Source of the DNA: Bacteroidota bacterium
GTDB lineage: Bacteria > Bacteroidota > Bacteroidia > Sphingobacteriales > Sphingobacteriaceae
Direction: 5' to 3'
Length of the DNA stretch: 64,000 nucleotides
Assembly: GCA_023450085.1 (NCBI GenBank)
Contig: JAEXHI010000022.1
Span: 372,001-436,000, forward strand
This document shows, one piece after another, positions 9,177-16,561 of this stretch; position 1 is the stretch's first letter, and the number at the start of each line of letters is the position of its first letter. Below the pieces are notes generated by a model. That model did not search any database. It saw nothing but the letters and a program-made list of their open reading frames with translations, and was not told the origin of the DNA. The position numbers and the translations under genes were made by a program.

Positions 9177-9335
9177 GTTTTTAAAACCTACGAGGTTTTG
9201 AGCGTTCACGTCATTTCGATGAGGAGGTACGACGAAGAGAAATCTAACGATTTAAATTAATATACTCAAAATATACAAATCATTGGATTTAACTTCGTAG
9301 CTGCTTAACGGTTTCTCTACGTTCGAAATGATGAC
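9166..9335. repeat. composite intergenic repeat, copy 1
   Basis: A double palindrome of the AAACCTnnnAGGTTT type (9166-9199) is followed by an approximately 125-bp imperfect inverted repeat that starts GTCATTTCGATGAGGAGG and ends ACGTTCGAAATGATGAC. The left end lies inside the EamA gene and supplies its stop codon; the right end stops five bases before the 3' end of the next, opposite-strand gene. A second copy in the same order lies at 9870-10074. No coding potential is seen. The inner palindrome could also act as a hairpin terminator. Confidence 0.75.
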
Positions 9336-9339
9336 TTAA

Positions 9340-9717
9340 CTATGCCCCGAGAATAATCATCGTGATTAATAGAAAAGCAAGGATATAAACGACTCTTTGA
9401 AAAACAATGGTAGACATTCTTGTAGCCATATATTTCATTTGATCATTATATACCTCTGAATTTTTTAGTTTGCTTTTTTGTTGTTCCGCTATGAAATGAG
9501 TAAGCGTAATAAAAAGCATACATACGGCTGGGGGTTGCACTACATTGACTGATAATAAGAAAGCAGCTTTTGAAGGTGAAAAATGTAGAAGGACAATTAA
9601 AATAAAGAAGGTCCAATAGGGAATGATGATTTTTTTATCTATAAGCCTTGGCTTGTTTAAATTAATGAACAGCATCAATAACGAAATATAGAAATAAGAT
9701 AGGTATAATGCTTTCAT
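9340..9717 (-). CDS. small four-helix membrane protein of unknown function
   Basis: A 125-residue protein with four hydrophobic stretches (about 5-20, 30-48, 55-78 and 103-123) and a basic loop KSKLKNSEVYNDQ before the last helix. I do not recognise a family. Codon use is ordinary for the window. It is a lone gene on the minus strand, bracketed by two copies of the same composite repeat (9166-9335 and 9870-10074). It may therefore be an insertion between repeat copies, or the repeats may simply have spread around it. Confidence 0.55.
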   Translation of the reverse strand: MKALYLSYFYISLLMLFINLNKPRLIDKKIIIPYWTFFILIVLLHFSPSKAAFLLSVNVVQPPAVCMLFITLTHFIAEQQKSKLKNSEVYNDQMKYMATRMSTIVFQRVVYILAFLLITMIILGA

Positions 9718-9799
9718 AGGTTAATTTATGAGACTAAAATAATGTCTCTGTTCAGCATTTGCAAATGTGTCGGCATGTGTGTGTTATTTTTGAATAGAA

Positions 9800-10074
9800 G
9801 TCGTTAGATTTCTCAACTACGTTCGAAATGACGGCAAGGACTGTGGTCGAAACGACCGTTCATTATAGTAAACCTTACAGGTTTCTCAAACCTGCAAGGT
9901 TTTGAGCATTCACGTCATTTTGTAGCCTGTTCCGATTTATCGGAAAGGAGGTACGACGAAGGGAATTGAAAATCAACGTAGTTAAATCTGACGATTTGTA
10001 TATTTCGAATAATCATAAATCGTTAGATTTAACTTTGTAGCTGCTTCGCGGTCTCTCTACGTTCGAAATGACGA
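9800..10074. repeat. composite intergenic repeat, copy 2, plus a partial copy
   Basis: This covers most of the gene-free stretch 9718-10171. A double palindrome at 9870-9903 is followed by the same inverted-repeat unit as copy 1, ending ACGTTCGAAATGACGAT at 10074. A short extra half-unit (GTCGTTAGATTTCTC through ACGTTCGAAATGAC) lies at 9800-9833. Copies 1 and 2 share the linker GAGC, one variable base, then TTCACGTCATTT. The remainder of the stretch shows no gene or recognised site. Confidence 0.72.
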
Positions 10075-10171
10075 TAGATATAGTTAAATATAGTTAGGAT
10101 GTTTAAGAACCGAACAAGCCTTGGAATCCTGTTATGATATATAGGTATTGCCGAAGTATTGAATATTAAAA

Positions 10172-10882
10172 TCAATTAATCTGATTTTTTTGGAACTTGG
10201 CTACCACTTTGTCGCGGTAGCTGGCGCTAATGGGGATGTATGATTGATCTGAAAGTAAAAGATTGTCGTTCCTTAGGAATTTAATTTTTGAAACTGCCAC
10301 AATATATGATTTATGAGTGCGCACAAAATCAACCTCTGGTAGTAATTCTTCTAGCTTAGAGAGTGTAATTAATGCGGTAAACTGTTCATCTGTCGTTACA
10401 ATTTTCATGTAATCTTTACTGGCTTTAATGTATACAATGGATTGTATTTCAATTTTGCAATTGCCTTTGTTCTTTTCTCGGATCACCAAAGAGGCGCTTT
10501 CAGAAGGAGGTATTGGGGTATCCGTAGTTTTTAATACTTCTTCCACTTTTTGAATGGCCTGTTGGAATCTGTGGAGTGAAAAGGGCTTAAGTAGATAATC
10601 CATTACACCAAGGTTAAAACCCTCTAAAGCGTGTTCACCATAAGCAGTGGTGAAAATTACCTTTGGTGGTTTGGTTAAGGTTCTCAAAAAAGTAAGTCCA
10701 TTAACCATAGGCATCTCAATATCCAAAAAAATCAGGTCAATGGCATTTTGCTCCAACTTGGAAAATGCTTCAAGCGCATTCCTGCAGGTAGCTACCAACA
10801 TCAAGTTGGGGGTGGCTGTAATATACTCTTCTAAAATTTGTTGAGCAATTACTTCATCGTCTACAATAAGGCATCTGATCAT
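10172..10882 (-). CDS. LytTR-family response regulator
   Basis: A 236-residue response regulator. The receiver domain (1-120) has acidic pocket residues Asp8 and Asp9, phospho-acceptor Asp54 (LIFLDIEMP) and the conserved lysine in YLLKPF. The LytTR DNA-binding domain (about 135-235) contains VYIKASKDYMKIVT and FVRTHKSYIVAVSKI. Regulators of this type pair with His_kinase-family sensors, and the matching kinase reading frame ends two bases upstream on the same strand. That kinase appears to have lost its membrane sensor, so signalling through this regulator may be altered or the regulator may now be orphaned. Confidence 0.93.
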   Translation of the reverse strand: MIRCLIVDDEVIAQQILEEYITATPNLMLVATCRNALEAFSKLEQNAIDLIFLDIEMPMVNGLTFLRTLTKPPKVIFTTAYGEHALEGFNLGVMDYLLKPFSLHRFQQAIQKVEEVLKTTDTPIPPSESASLVIREKNKGNCKIEIQSIVYIKASKDYMKIVTTDEQFTALITLSKLEELLPEVDFVRTHKSYIVAVSKIKFLRNDNLLLSDQSYIPISASYRDKVVAKFQKNQIN

Positions 10883-10884
10883 GG

Positions 10885-11505
10885 TTAATGGATGTTTAGG
10901 GTAAGTTCTACAGTAAATATATCATTGTTACGATGAATTTCGAGCTGGTATTCGTCGGCATAGAAAAGTTCCAATCGTTGTTTAGCATTGGTAATGCCCA
11001 CACCACCTGGTCTATTGCTTTCGCTGGTACTGCTTTCAATCACATCATTGCTGAGCATAAAATGAAGTTTATGGTTGTTTAGGTGTAAATGACCTTTGAT
11101 AAAACCTGTGCTGCGTATTCTTGCCGCACCATGTTTAAAGCTATTCTCTAAAAATTGGATAAAGAGCATAGGTGCAATTTTTAGTTGATTGTCGGTACCT
11201 TTAAAATTAAATTCAATGTCGGTATTAGGATATCGCATTTTTTCCATTTCCAAATAGTTTTGCAGAAATGCCACATCTTTTTGCAGTTCAACTTTGTCGT
11301 GTTTGCAATCGTATAGCACGTAGCGCATCATTTCCGAAAGACGCAAGATCATTTCGGGTGTTTCCTGCCTTTTCAACATCGACATACCATAAATGCTGTT
11401 TAAAGTGTTGAACAGGAAGTGGGGTTGTAGTTGTACCTTTAGAGCTTCCATTTGTAGCTTTAGGTTTTGGTTTTCTACCTGGTATTGCTTGGCAATGCTG
11501 GTGGG
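10885..11505 (-). pseudogene. LytS/YehU-type histidine kinase, N-terminally truncated
   Basis: The conserved part is intact: a coiled coil (YQVENQNLKLQMEALK), the His_kinase domain LQPHFLFNTLNSIYGM with its phospho-acceptor His, the N-box ENSFKHGA and the ATP-lid motif GGVGITNAKQRLELF. The family normally carries about four membrane helices before the coiled coil. Here homology stops at about 11,505, exactly at the helix boundary. Upstream the frame stays open to an ATG at 11,682, but that extension is cysteine-rich, has no membrane helix and is antisense to the neighbouring plus-strand genes. An internal ATG at 11,449-11,451 could start a soluble kinase core of about 188 residues. It could therefore be a remnant or a constitutive soluble kinase. 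Confidence 0.7.
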
Positions 11506-11641
11506 AGTTAAAAATGAGCAACAACGTTTACAGTACGGGTTACATAATGCTAAATTTGATTTAGATGAACAGGCATTTTTAAGTGCCATGCAGGCGATGG
11601 CCTTAAGCGCTTTAACCTTTTTGGGAGGAAATAATGAATAG
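11501..11641 (+). pseudogene. 3' remnant of an operon gene (possibly M20-type amidohydrolase)
   Basis: About 45 codons read as a normal protein tail (LQYGLHNAKFDLDEQAFLSA, then a helix ending TFLGGNNE and a TAG stop). The stop overlaps the ATG of the Gfo/Idh gene by eight bases, the usual sign of a translationally coupled operon partner. Upstream of about 11,505 the same frame is only antisense to the histidine kinase. The rest of the gene is therefore missing. The pattern HNAKFDLDE followed by a C-terminal helix resembles the end of M20-family amidohydrolases, but the fragment is too short to be sure. Confidence 0.5.
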
Positions 11642-12605
11642 AAAAGATTTTGTTTCAATGGGTAGTTTAGCCGCCATGTCACTATTAGTTAATGATCATT
11701 TGATGGCGGCCGTTACAAAAAGCAAGCGTGTAGGTATTGTAGGTTTGGATTCTTCGCATGCCATTGCGTTTACTAAGGAGCTTAATGCAAACTTGGCCAA
11801 TGGTACCTATAAAGATTATGAAGTGGTAGCCGCTTATCCAATGGGCAGTCCTAGCATTCCATTAAATGCTAAACGCATTCCGGCTTTTATAGAGGAAATT
11901 AAAAAATTAGGGGTAGAAGTGGTGGATAGTATTCCTGCTTTGCTCAAAAAGGTAGATGTAGTATTGCTGGAAACCAACGATGGCAACAAGCATTTGGAAC
12001 AAGCGGAAGTTATTTTGAAAGCTAGAAAGCCTTTGTTTATTGATAAGCCCATTGCCAATAGCTACGAAGAAGCTTTAAAGATTTTTCAATTAGCTGAGAA
12101 ATACCACACACCAGTTTTTTCATCAAGTGCACTACGCTACATTCATGGTATTGATAATATCGACCGAGCAAAGGTGTTAGGTGCCGAAATATACAGTCCT
12201 GCCCATACCGAACCTTCCCATAAAGATTTGTACTGGTATGGTATTCATGGGGTAGAGATGCTTTTTGCCATCATGGGTACGGATTGTGTCAGTGTGCAAA
12301 CAAACTATACTGCTGATGCGGATTTTTATGTAGGTGAGTGGTCGGGAAATAGGATAGCTACCTTAAGAGGGACTAGAAAAGGCGTAGACGGTTTCGGTGG
12401 AACTATTTTTACAGAGGAAAAAATCATTACCTTGGGTGCGTATCAAGGCTATGCGCCACTTTTACAACGTATCATTTCTTTTTTTGAAACAGGTAATGCT
12501 CCTGTCGCACCAAATGAAACATTGGCTATTTGTAAATTTATCGATGCTGCCTATCAAAGTAGGTTAAATGGCGGTATAAAGGTTTCTTTGAAAACAAACG
12601 AATAA
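11634..12605 (+). CDS. Gfo/Idh/MocA-family oxidoreductase
   Basis: A 323-residue protein with an NAD(P)-binding Rossmann start (VGIVGLDSSHAIAF, about 33-46), the DKPI motif equivalent to the family EKP lysine (FIDKPIANSYEEA) and a C-terminal substrate domain with HKDLYWYGIHGVEMLFAIMG. The N-terminus NRKDFVSMGSLAAMSLL resembles a Tat signal, with an RK pair instead of RR, so export is possible but uncertain. The family oxidises or reduces sugars and sugar acids. Its ATG overlaps the stop of a truncated upstream gene, and an FAA-hydrolase gene follows 48 bases later. The three look like the remains of a sugar-acid catabolic operon. Confidence 0.85.
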   Translation: MNRKDFVSMGSLAAMSLLVNDHLMAAVTKSKRVGIVGLDSSHAIAFTKELNANLANGTYKDYEVVAAYPMGSPSIPLNAKRIPAFIEEIKKLGVEVVDSIPALLKKVDVVLLETNDGNKHLEQAEVILKARKPLFIDKPIANSYEEALKIFQLAEKYHTPVFSSSALRYIHGIDNIDRAKVLGAEIYSPAHTEPSHKDLYWYGIHGVEMLFAIMGTDCVSVQTNYTADADFYVGEWSGNRIATLRGTRKGVDGFGGTIFTEEKIITLGAYQGYAPLLQRIISFFETGNAPVAPNETLAICKFIDAAYQSRLNGGIKVSLKTNE

Positions 12606-12653
12606 TAAAATAACAGTAATGAGCAGGGATTGTCTGCATAATATTAACAGCAT

Positions 12654-13508
12654 ATGAAATTAATCCGTTACGGAAATTTAGGACAAGAGAAAATAGGCGT
12701 TCAAATAGAAGCCAAGTATTATGATTTATCTGCTTTTGGCGGTGATTATAACGAGCAGTTTTTTGGTGGAGATGGGATCGAGCAGCTAAAGGTCTTTATT
12801 GATGAACATCAAAATGAATTGAAAGAAATTCCTGCAGATAGTAGGATAGGAGCTCCTATAGCCCGTCCTTCTAAAATTGTATGTATTGGCCTAAACTATT
12901 TAGATCATGCCAATGAAACTGGGGCAGCCATTCCTGCCGAACCTATTATTTTCTTTAAATCCACCACTTCAATAGTAGGTCCTTTTGATGATATCATGCT
13001 TCCTAAAGATTCGGAAAAAACGGATTGGGAAGTGGAATTTGGCGTGGTGATTGGTAAAACCGCAAGATATGTGGAGGAAGCTGAAGCGTTTGATCACGTA
13101 GCAGGTTATGTACTTATTAATGATGTGTCGGAACGTGAATTTCAATTAGAGCGAGGCGGTACTTGGGATAAAGGCAAAGGCTGTGATACTTTTGCGCCTA
13201 TGGGACCTTGTTTGGTAACCAAAGATGAAATGCCCGACATCAGTAATGTTGGTTTGTGGCTTTCTGTAAATAGAACCAAATATCAAAACGGCAATACCAA
13301 AAACCTCATTTTTTCAGTGCCGCAATTAATTGCCTATGTCTCTAAATTCATGACCCTATTGCCAGGCGATGTCATTTCAACAGGAACACCAGCAGGTGTG
13401 GGCCTAGGTTTTAAACCTCCTGTTTACCTTAAAGCAGGTGATGTGGTGGAGCTTGGCGCTGATGGTCTAGGTGTAGCGAAACAAATGGTAGTAGCGTTTA
13501 AGAAGTAG
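12654..13508 (+). CDS. fumarylacetoacetate-hydrolase-family protein (2,4-diketo-3-deoxy-sugar-acid-hydrolase-like)
   Basis: A 284-residue enzyme with the FAH catalytic fold in residues 70-284. It has VCIGLNYLDHANETG, metal ligands Glu126 and Glu128 (DWEVEFGVVIG) and Asp157 (YVLINDVSERE), and the C-terminal signature STGTPAGVGLG. The segment RGGTWDKGKGCDTFAPMGP is typical of members acting on 2,4-diketo-3-deoxy-L-fuconate or related ketoacids, which they cleave to pyruvate and a smaller acid. That specificity is inferred from motif style and from the neighbouring Gfo/Idh dehydrogenase. All metal ligands are present. Confidence 0.88.
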   Translation: MKLIRYGNLGQEKIGVQIEAKYYDLSAFGGDYNEQFFGGDGIEQLKVFIDEHQNELKEIPADSRIGAPIARPSKIVCIGLNYLDHANETGAAIPAEPIIFFKSTTSIVGPFDDIMLPKDSEKTDWEVEFGVVIGKTARYVEEAEAFDHVAGYVLINDVSEREFQLERGGTWDKGKGCDTFAPMGPCLVTKDEMPDISNVGLWLSVNRTKYQNGNTKNLIFSVPQLIAYVSKFMTLLPGDVISTGTPAGVGLGFKPPVYLKAGDVVELGADGLGVAKQMVVAFKK

Positions 13509-13623
13509 GGTTGGTTAATCGGTTAGTTGTTTAACTGGTTAACTGTTAGTTAGTCCATGCTGTTCCTATATCGTCATCTTCCCGATCCTTCGGAAGAGGG
13601 AGCTTTGAAGCAACAACTTCTTG

Positions 13624-13855
13624 AAACCTCGTAGGTTTCCGAAACCTACGAGGTTTAATATAGACGTTCATACCGCTCCTATATCGTCATCTCGACCGTA
13701 TCTGTCCTGATTCTTCGAGAGCGAAGGTTTTTTGCTCTATTTCCGGCAAATCATACGAATATTTTCGAAAAACTTTTCAAACCTCACAGGTTTTAAAAAC
13801 CTGCGAGGTTTTTTGCATTTTAAGACTTACGAAGTTTTTGAAACTTCGTAAGTCT
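13624..13855. repeat. cluster of three double palindromes
   Basis: Within the 591-bp gene-free stretch 13509-14099 there are palindromes at 13624-13656, 13779-13812 and 13823-13855. The first two have the form AAACCTnnnAGGTTT repeated around a short spacer; the third is an AGACTTACGAAGTTT variant. Fragments related to the GTCATCTCGA repeat lie between them (about 13,573-13,610 and 13,685-13,725). The left end, 13509-13560, is low-complexity GGTTAACTGG-like sequence. No gene is seen in the stretch; the cstA upstream region follows. Confidence 0.75.
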
Positions 13856-14020
13856 ATCCGAAGAAACTTGGTGCAAGCTAATGCCCATCTATTGTTGGCT
13901 TTAATTTGTTTAATCTATTTTAATACAGTTGTTTAAGTATTGTTAGGAATAAAATTTAATTATTGGTGTTTATAAATTAATAAAATTTAATTTCTATTTC
14001 AATTTGAATGATTACCTTCG

Positions 14021-14043
14021 TTCTTGGCTATTGTAGCCAAGAA
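14021..14043. promoter_or_regulatory. perfect 10-bp hairpin upstream of cstA-like gene
   Basis: Two 10-bp arms (TTCTTGGCTA and its exact complement) are separated by TTG and lie 57 bases before the ATG of the CstA-family gene. There is no T-run after it, so it is not a typical terminator. It could be a repressor operator or an RNA hairpin controlling translation or stability. The assignment is from symmetry and position alone. Confidence 0.45.
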
Positions 14044-14099
14044 AGTTTAGCAGCGCAACCCCAACTGCTTTTTAAAATCAAATCAAATAAAACACGTTT

Positions 14100-15941
14100 A
14101 TGGAATTTTTGAACGGCGTTAATGCGCTTACTTTGGTATTTGTAGCCCTGTTGGTTTTTGCTATCGCTTACCGTTTCTATGGTATTTTTATGGCCAATAA
14201 GGTGTTAAAACTTAATGCCAATAATGTTACACCCGCTATTGAATTTGCCGATGGCAAAGATTATGTAGCTACCAACAAGAATGTACTTTTTGGCCATCAC
14301 TTTGCAGCTATTGCAGCAGCAGGGCCACTAGTAGGTCCAGTATTGGCAGCGCAGTTTGGTTATTTGCCTGGTACCCTTTGGATATTAATTGGTTGCGTGC
14401 TAGGTGGTGGGGTTCACGATATGGTCGTACTGTTTGCCTCTGTACGTCATAAAGGGCAAAGCTTGGCCACCATTGCCAGTAAAGAAATAGGAAAAGGAAC
14501 CGGAGTAATTGCGGGGTTTGCCATTTTGTTCATTCTCATTTTAACCCTAGCGGGATTGTCTCTGGCTTGTATCAGCGCGATGCACGAAGCCTCTTGGTCG
14601 TTATTTACCGTAATTGCTACCATGCCAATTGCCGTAATTATGGGACTAATTATGCGTTACCGCAAAAATAGCGTCACTTTGGCAAGTATCATTGGAGGAA
14701 TATTGTTAATTGCCAGTATTATTGGGGGGCATAACTTAATGCAGGTTAAGGAAATCAGCGATATTTTTCATTGGAATATTAAAACCATTTCTATTTCTAT
14801 CACAGTGTATGGCTTTTTAGCGTCAGTATTACCGGTATGGTTATTATTAGTACCGAGAGATTATCTATCAACTTACCTTAAAATAGGTACCATTTTAATG
14901 TTGGCCGTTGGGGTAATCTTTGTACACCCAACCTTGCAAATGCCTGCCATTACTGATTTTGTAAAAGGTGGAGGTCCAATTATTGGAGGCCCAGTATTAC
15001 CGTTTATCTTTATTGTAATCGCTTGTGGGGCAATCTCGGGATTTCACGCTGTAATTGCTACTGGAACTACGCCCAAAATGCTGAACAATGAAAAGGAAAT
15101 CCTTTTTGTGGGCTATGGTGCCATGTTGGTGGAAGGTTTTGTAGCCTTAATGGCTTTAATTGCAGCTTGTACTTTGGTTCCTGGCGATTATTTTGCTATT
15201 AATACCCCTAAAGAACTTTATGATTCGTTTATTGCTCAAAACCCTGGGATGCAACCAGTAGACTTGGCGCATTTTAGCGAAAAAATTGGGGTAGATTTAT
15301 ATGGTCGAACTGGTGGTGCCGTATCATTAGCTGTGGGGATGGCCCATATCTTTAATAAAATTCCATTTATGGACGATGTAATGGCTTATTGGTACAATTT
15401 TGCCATTATGTTCGAGGCAGTATTTATCCTTACGGCAATTGATGCAGGAACTAGGGTAGGTCGTTTCTTTCTGCAAGAAATGTTGGGAAGTGTTATTCCT
15501 AAATTCAATGATAAAAATTGGATGCCTGGCATCATCATCAGTAGTTTGATCTTTACTTTTTCTTGGGGATATTTGGTATATACAGGTAATGTAAGCAGTA
15601 TTTGGCCATTGTTCGGTATCAGTAATCAGTTATTGGCTGCTTGCGGTTTAATTGTTTGTACCACCATGCTGATTAGGATGAACCGTAAAAAGTATGCTTT
15701 GTGTTCGGCTATTCCAGGTGTTTTTATGGCGGTAATTACTTTTTGGGCTGGTTATGAGCAGGTGGTTAATGTTTATTTGCCTAAACAACAATATTTATTG
15801 GCTTCGTTGGCAGCTTTAGCAATGGCGTTAATGTTCATTGTATTTATAAATACCTTCAGAAGATGGAGTAAGTTATTGAAGATGGAAGGCCAACATATTG
15901 ATCATTATGGCGATACGGTTAAAGAGTTGGTAGAACGTTAA
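14100..15941 (+). CDS. cstA: CstA-family carbon-starvation transporter
   Basis: A 613-residue membrane protein with about 16-18 hydrophobic helices. Recognisable CstA/BtsT motifs are GHHFAAIAAAGPLVGPVLAA near residue 65, GGGVHDMVVLFASVRHKGQS, the central ISGFHAVIATGTTPKMLNNE and the late FILTAIDAGTRVGRFFLQE. Family members import pyruvate or peptides during carbon limitation. It is shorter than the roughly 700-residue Escherichia coli proteins but close to the compact versions found in other phyla. It is a single-gene unit with a long AT-rich leader carrying a hairpin and a clear terminator downstream. Substrate (pyruvate versus peptide) is not decidable from sequence. Confidence 0.93.
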   Translation: MEFLNGVNALTLVFVALLVFAIAYRFYGIFMANKVLKLNANNVTPAIEFADGKDYVATNKNVLFGHHFAAIAAAGPLVGPVLAAQFGYLPGTLWILIGCVLGGGVHDMVVLFASVRHKGQSLATIASKEIGKGTGVIAGFAILFILILTLAGLSLACISAMHEASWSLFTVIATMPIAVIMGLIMRYRKNSVTLASIIGGILLIASIIGGHNLMQVKEISDIFHWNIKTISISITVYGFLASVLPVWLLLVPRDYLSTYLKIGTILMLAVGVIFVHPTLQMPAITDFVKGGGPIIGGPVLPFIFIVIACGAISGFHAVIATGTTPKMLNNEKEILFVGYGAMLVEGFVALMALIAACTLVPGDYFAINTPKELYDSFIAQNPGMQPVDLAHFSEKIGVDLYGRTGGAVSLAVGMAHIFNKIPFMDDVMAYWYNFAIMFEAVFILTAIDAGTRVGRFFLQEMLGSVIPKFNDKNWMPGIIISSLIFTFSWGYLVYTGNVSSIWPLFGISNQLLAACGLIVCTTMLIRMNRKKYALCSAIPGVFMAVITFWAGYEQVVNVYLPKQQYLLASLAALAMALMFIVFINTFRRWSKLLKMEGQHIDHYGDTVKELVER

Positions 15942-15973
15942 TCGTTGTTTTTTTACTGTCGGCAATTTTATAC

Positions 15974-16018
15974 GCCACAAATGCACACTAAATTGAGTTG
16001 CGCATTTGTGGCTTTTTT
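15974..16018 (+). terminator. rho-independent terminator of the cstA-like gene
   Basis: An 11-bp perfect stem, GCCACAAATGC (15974-15984) with its complement (16002-16012), a 17-base loop and six T residues directly after. It begins 33 bases past the stop codon. Confidence 0.85.
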
Positions 16019-16133
16019 GTGGAGTAAGAGACTGATGAGTTAAGTTGTATATAGAGTATTCTATTTAGGAGTTAGCCACCATTGTTTTTAAAAGATAAAA
16101 TCGCTTTATTTGAGTTAATCTAAATAAGGTGAT

Positions 16134-16508
16134 ATGGAAAAGAATTCGAAATTGGTTGCAGTGTTTGATGATGATCAAGATTTGTTAAATATTTTTCGTT
16201 TTCTGTTTGAAGATGAGGGGTTTGTTGTACATACTTTTCAGGATTGCGATAATGTAGTTGAAAAGGTACGGGCTATTTCTCCTGATTTAATATTGATGGA
16301 TAACTGGATTCCTAGCACAGGAGGAGAGATTGCCGTTCAGCGACTAAAAAGTGAGGCAGACTTAAAGGATATTCCGGTAATTTACGTATCAGCCAATAAC
16401 GATGTGAAAGAAATTGCAACTAGAGCTGGAGCCGATCGTTTTTTAGCCAAACCATTTGAATTCGACGATTTATTGGCATTAGCAAACGAGCTGCTGCCGC
16501 TAAAATAA
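16134..16508 (+). CDS. single-domain CheY-like response regulator
   Basis: A 124-residue receiver domain and nothing else: acidic pocket Asp12-Asp14 (VFDDDQD), phospho-acceptor Asp56 (LILMDNWIP), the conserved Thr/Ser position in YVSANND and the lysine in FLAKPFEF. Without an output domain it must act by protein contact or as a phosphorelay intermediate. The large PAS/GAF kinase begins 53 bases downstream on the same strand, so the pair is probably co-transcribed and functionally linked. Confidence 0.92.
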   Translation: MEKNSKLVAVFDDDQDLLNIFRFLFEDEGFVVHTFQDCDNVVEKVRAISPDLILMDNWIPSTGGEIAVQRLKSEADLKDIPVIYVSANNDVKEIATRAGADRFLAKPFEFDDLLALANELLPLK

Positions 16509-16561
16509 TTCAGCAGACACACTAAATTCGCTTTTAATAACAATGTCCTAAAAAAAATCCT

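Noticed and set aside
11393..11641. Plus-strand open frame of 82 codons as a complete gene
   Set aside because: Its first 36 codons are antisense to conserved kinase sequence; only the part after about 11,501 looks like protein, so it is listed as a 3' remnant.
15974..16018. Hairpin after the cstA-like gene as another mobile palindrome
   Set aside because: The sequence is unrelated to the dispersed families and is followed by a T-run, so it is a plain terminator.
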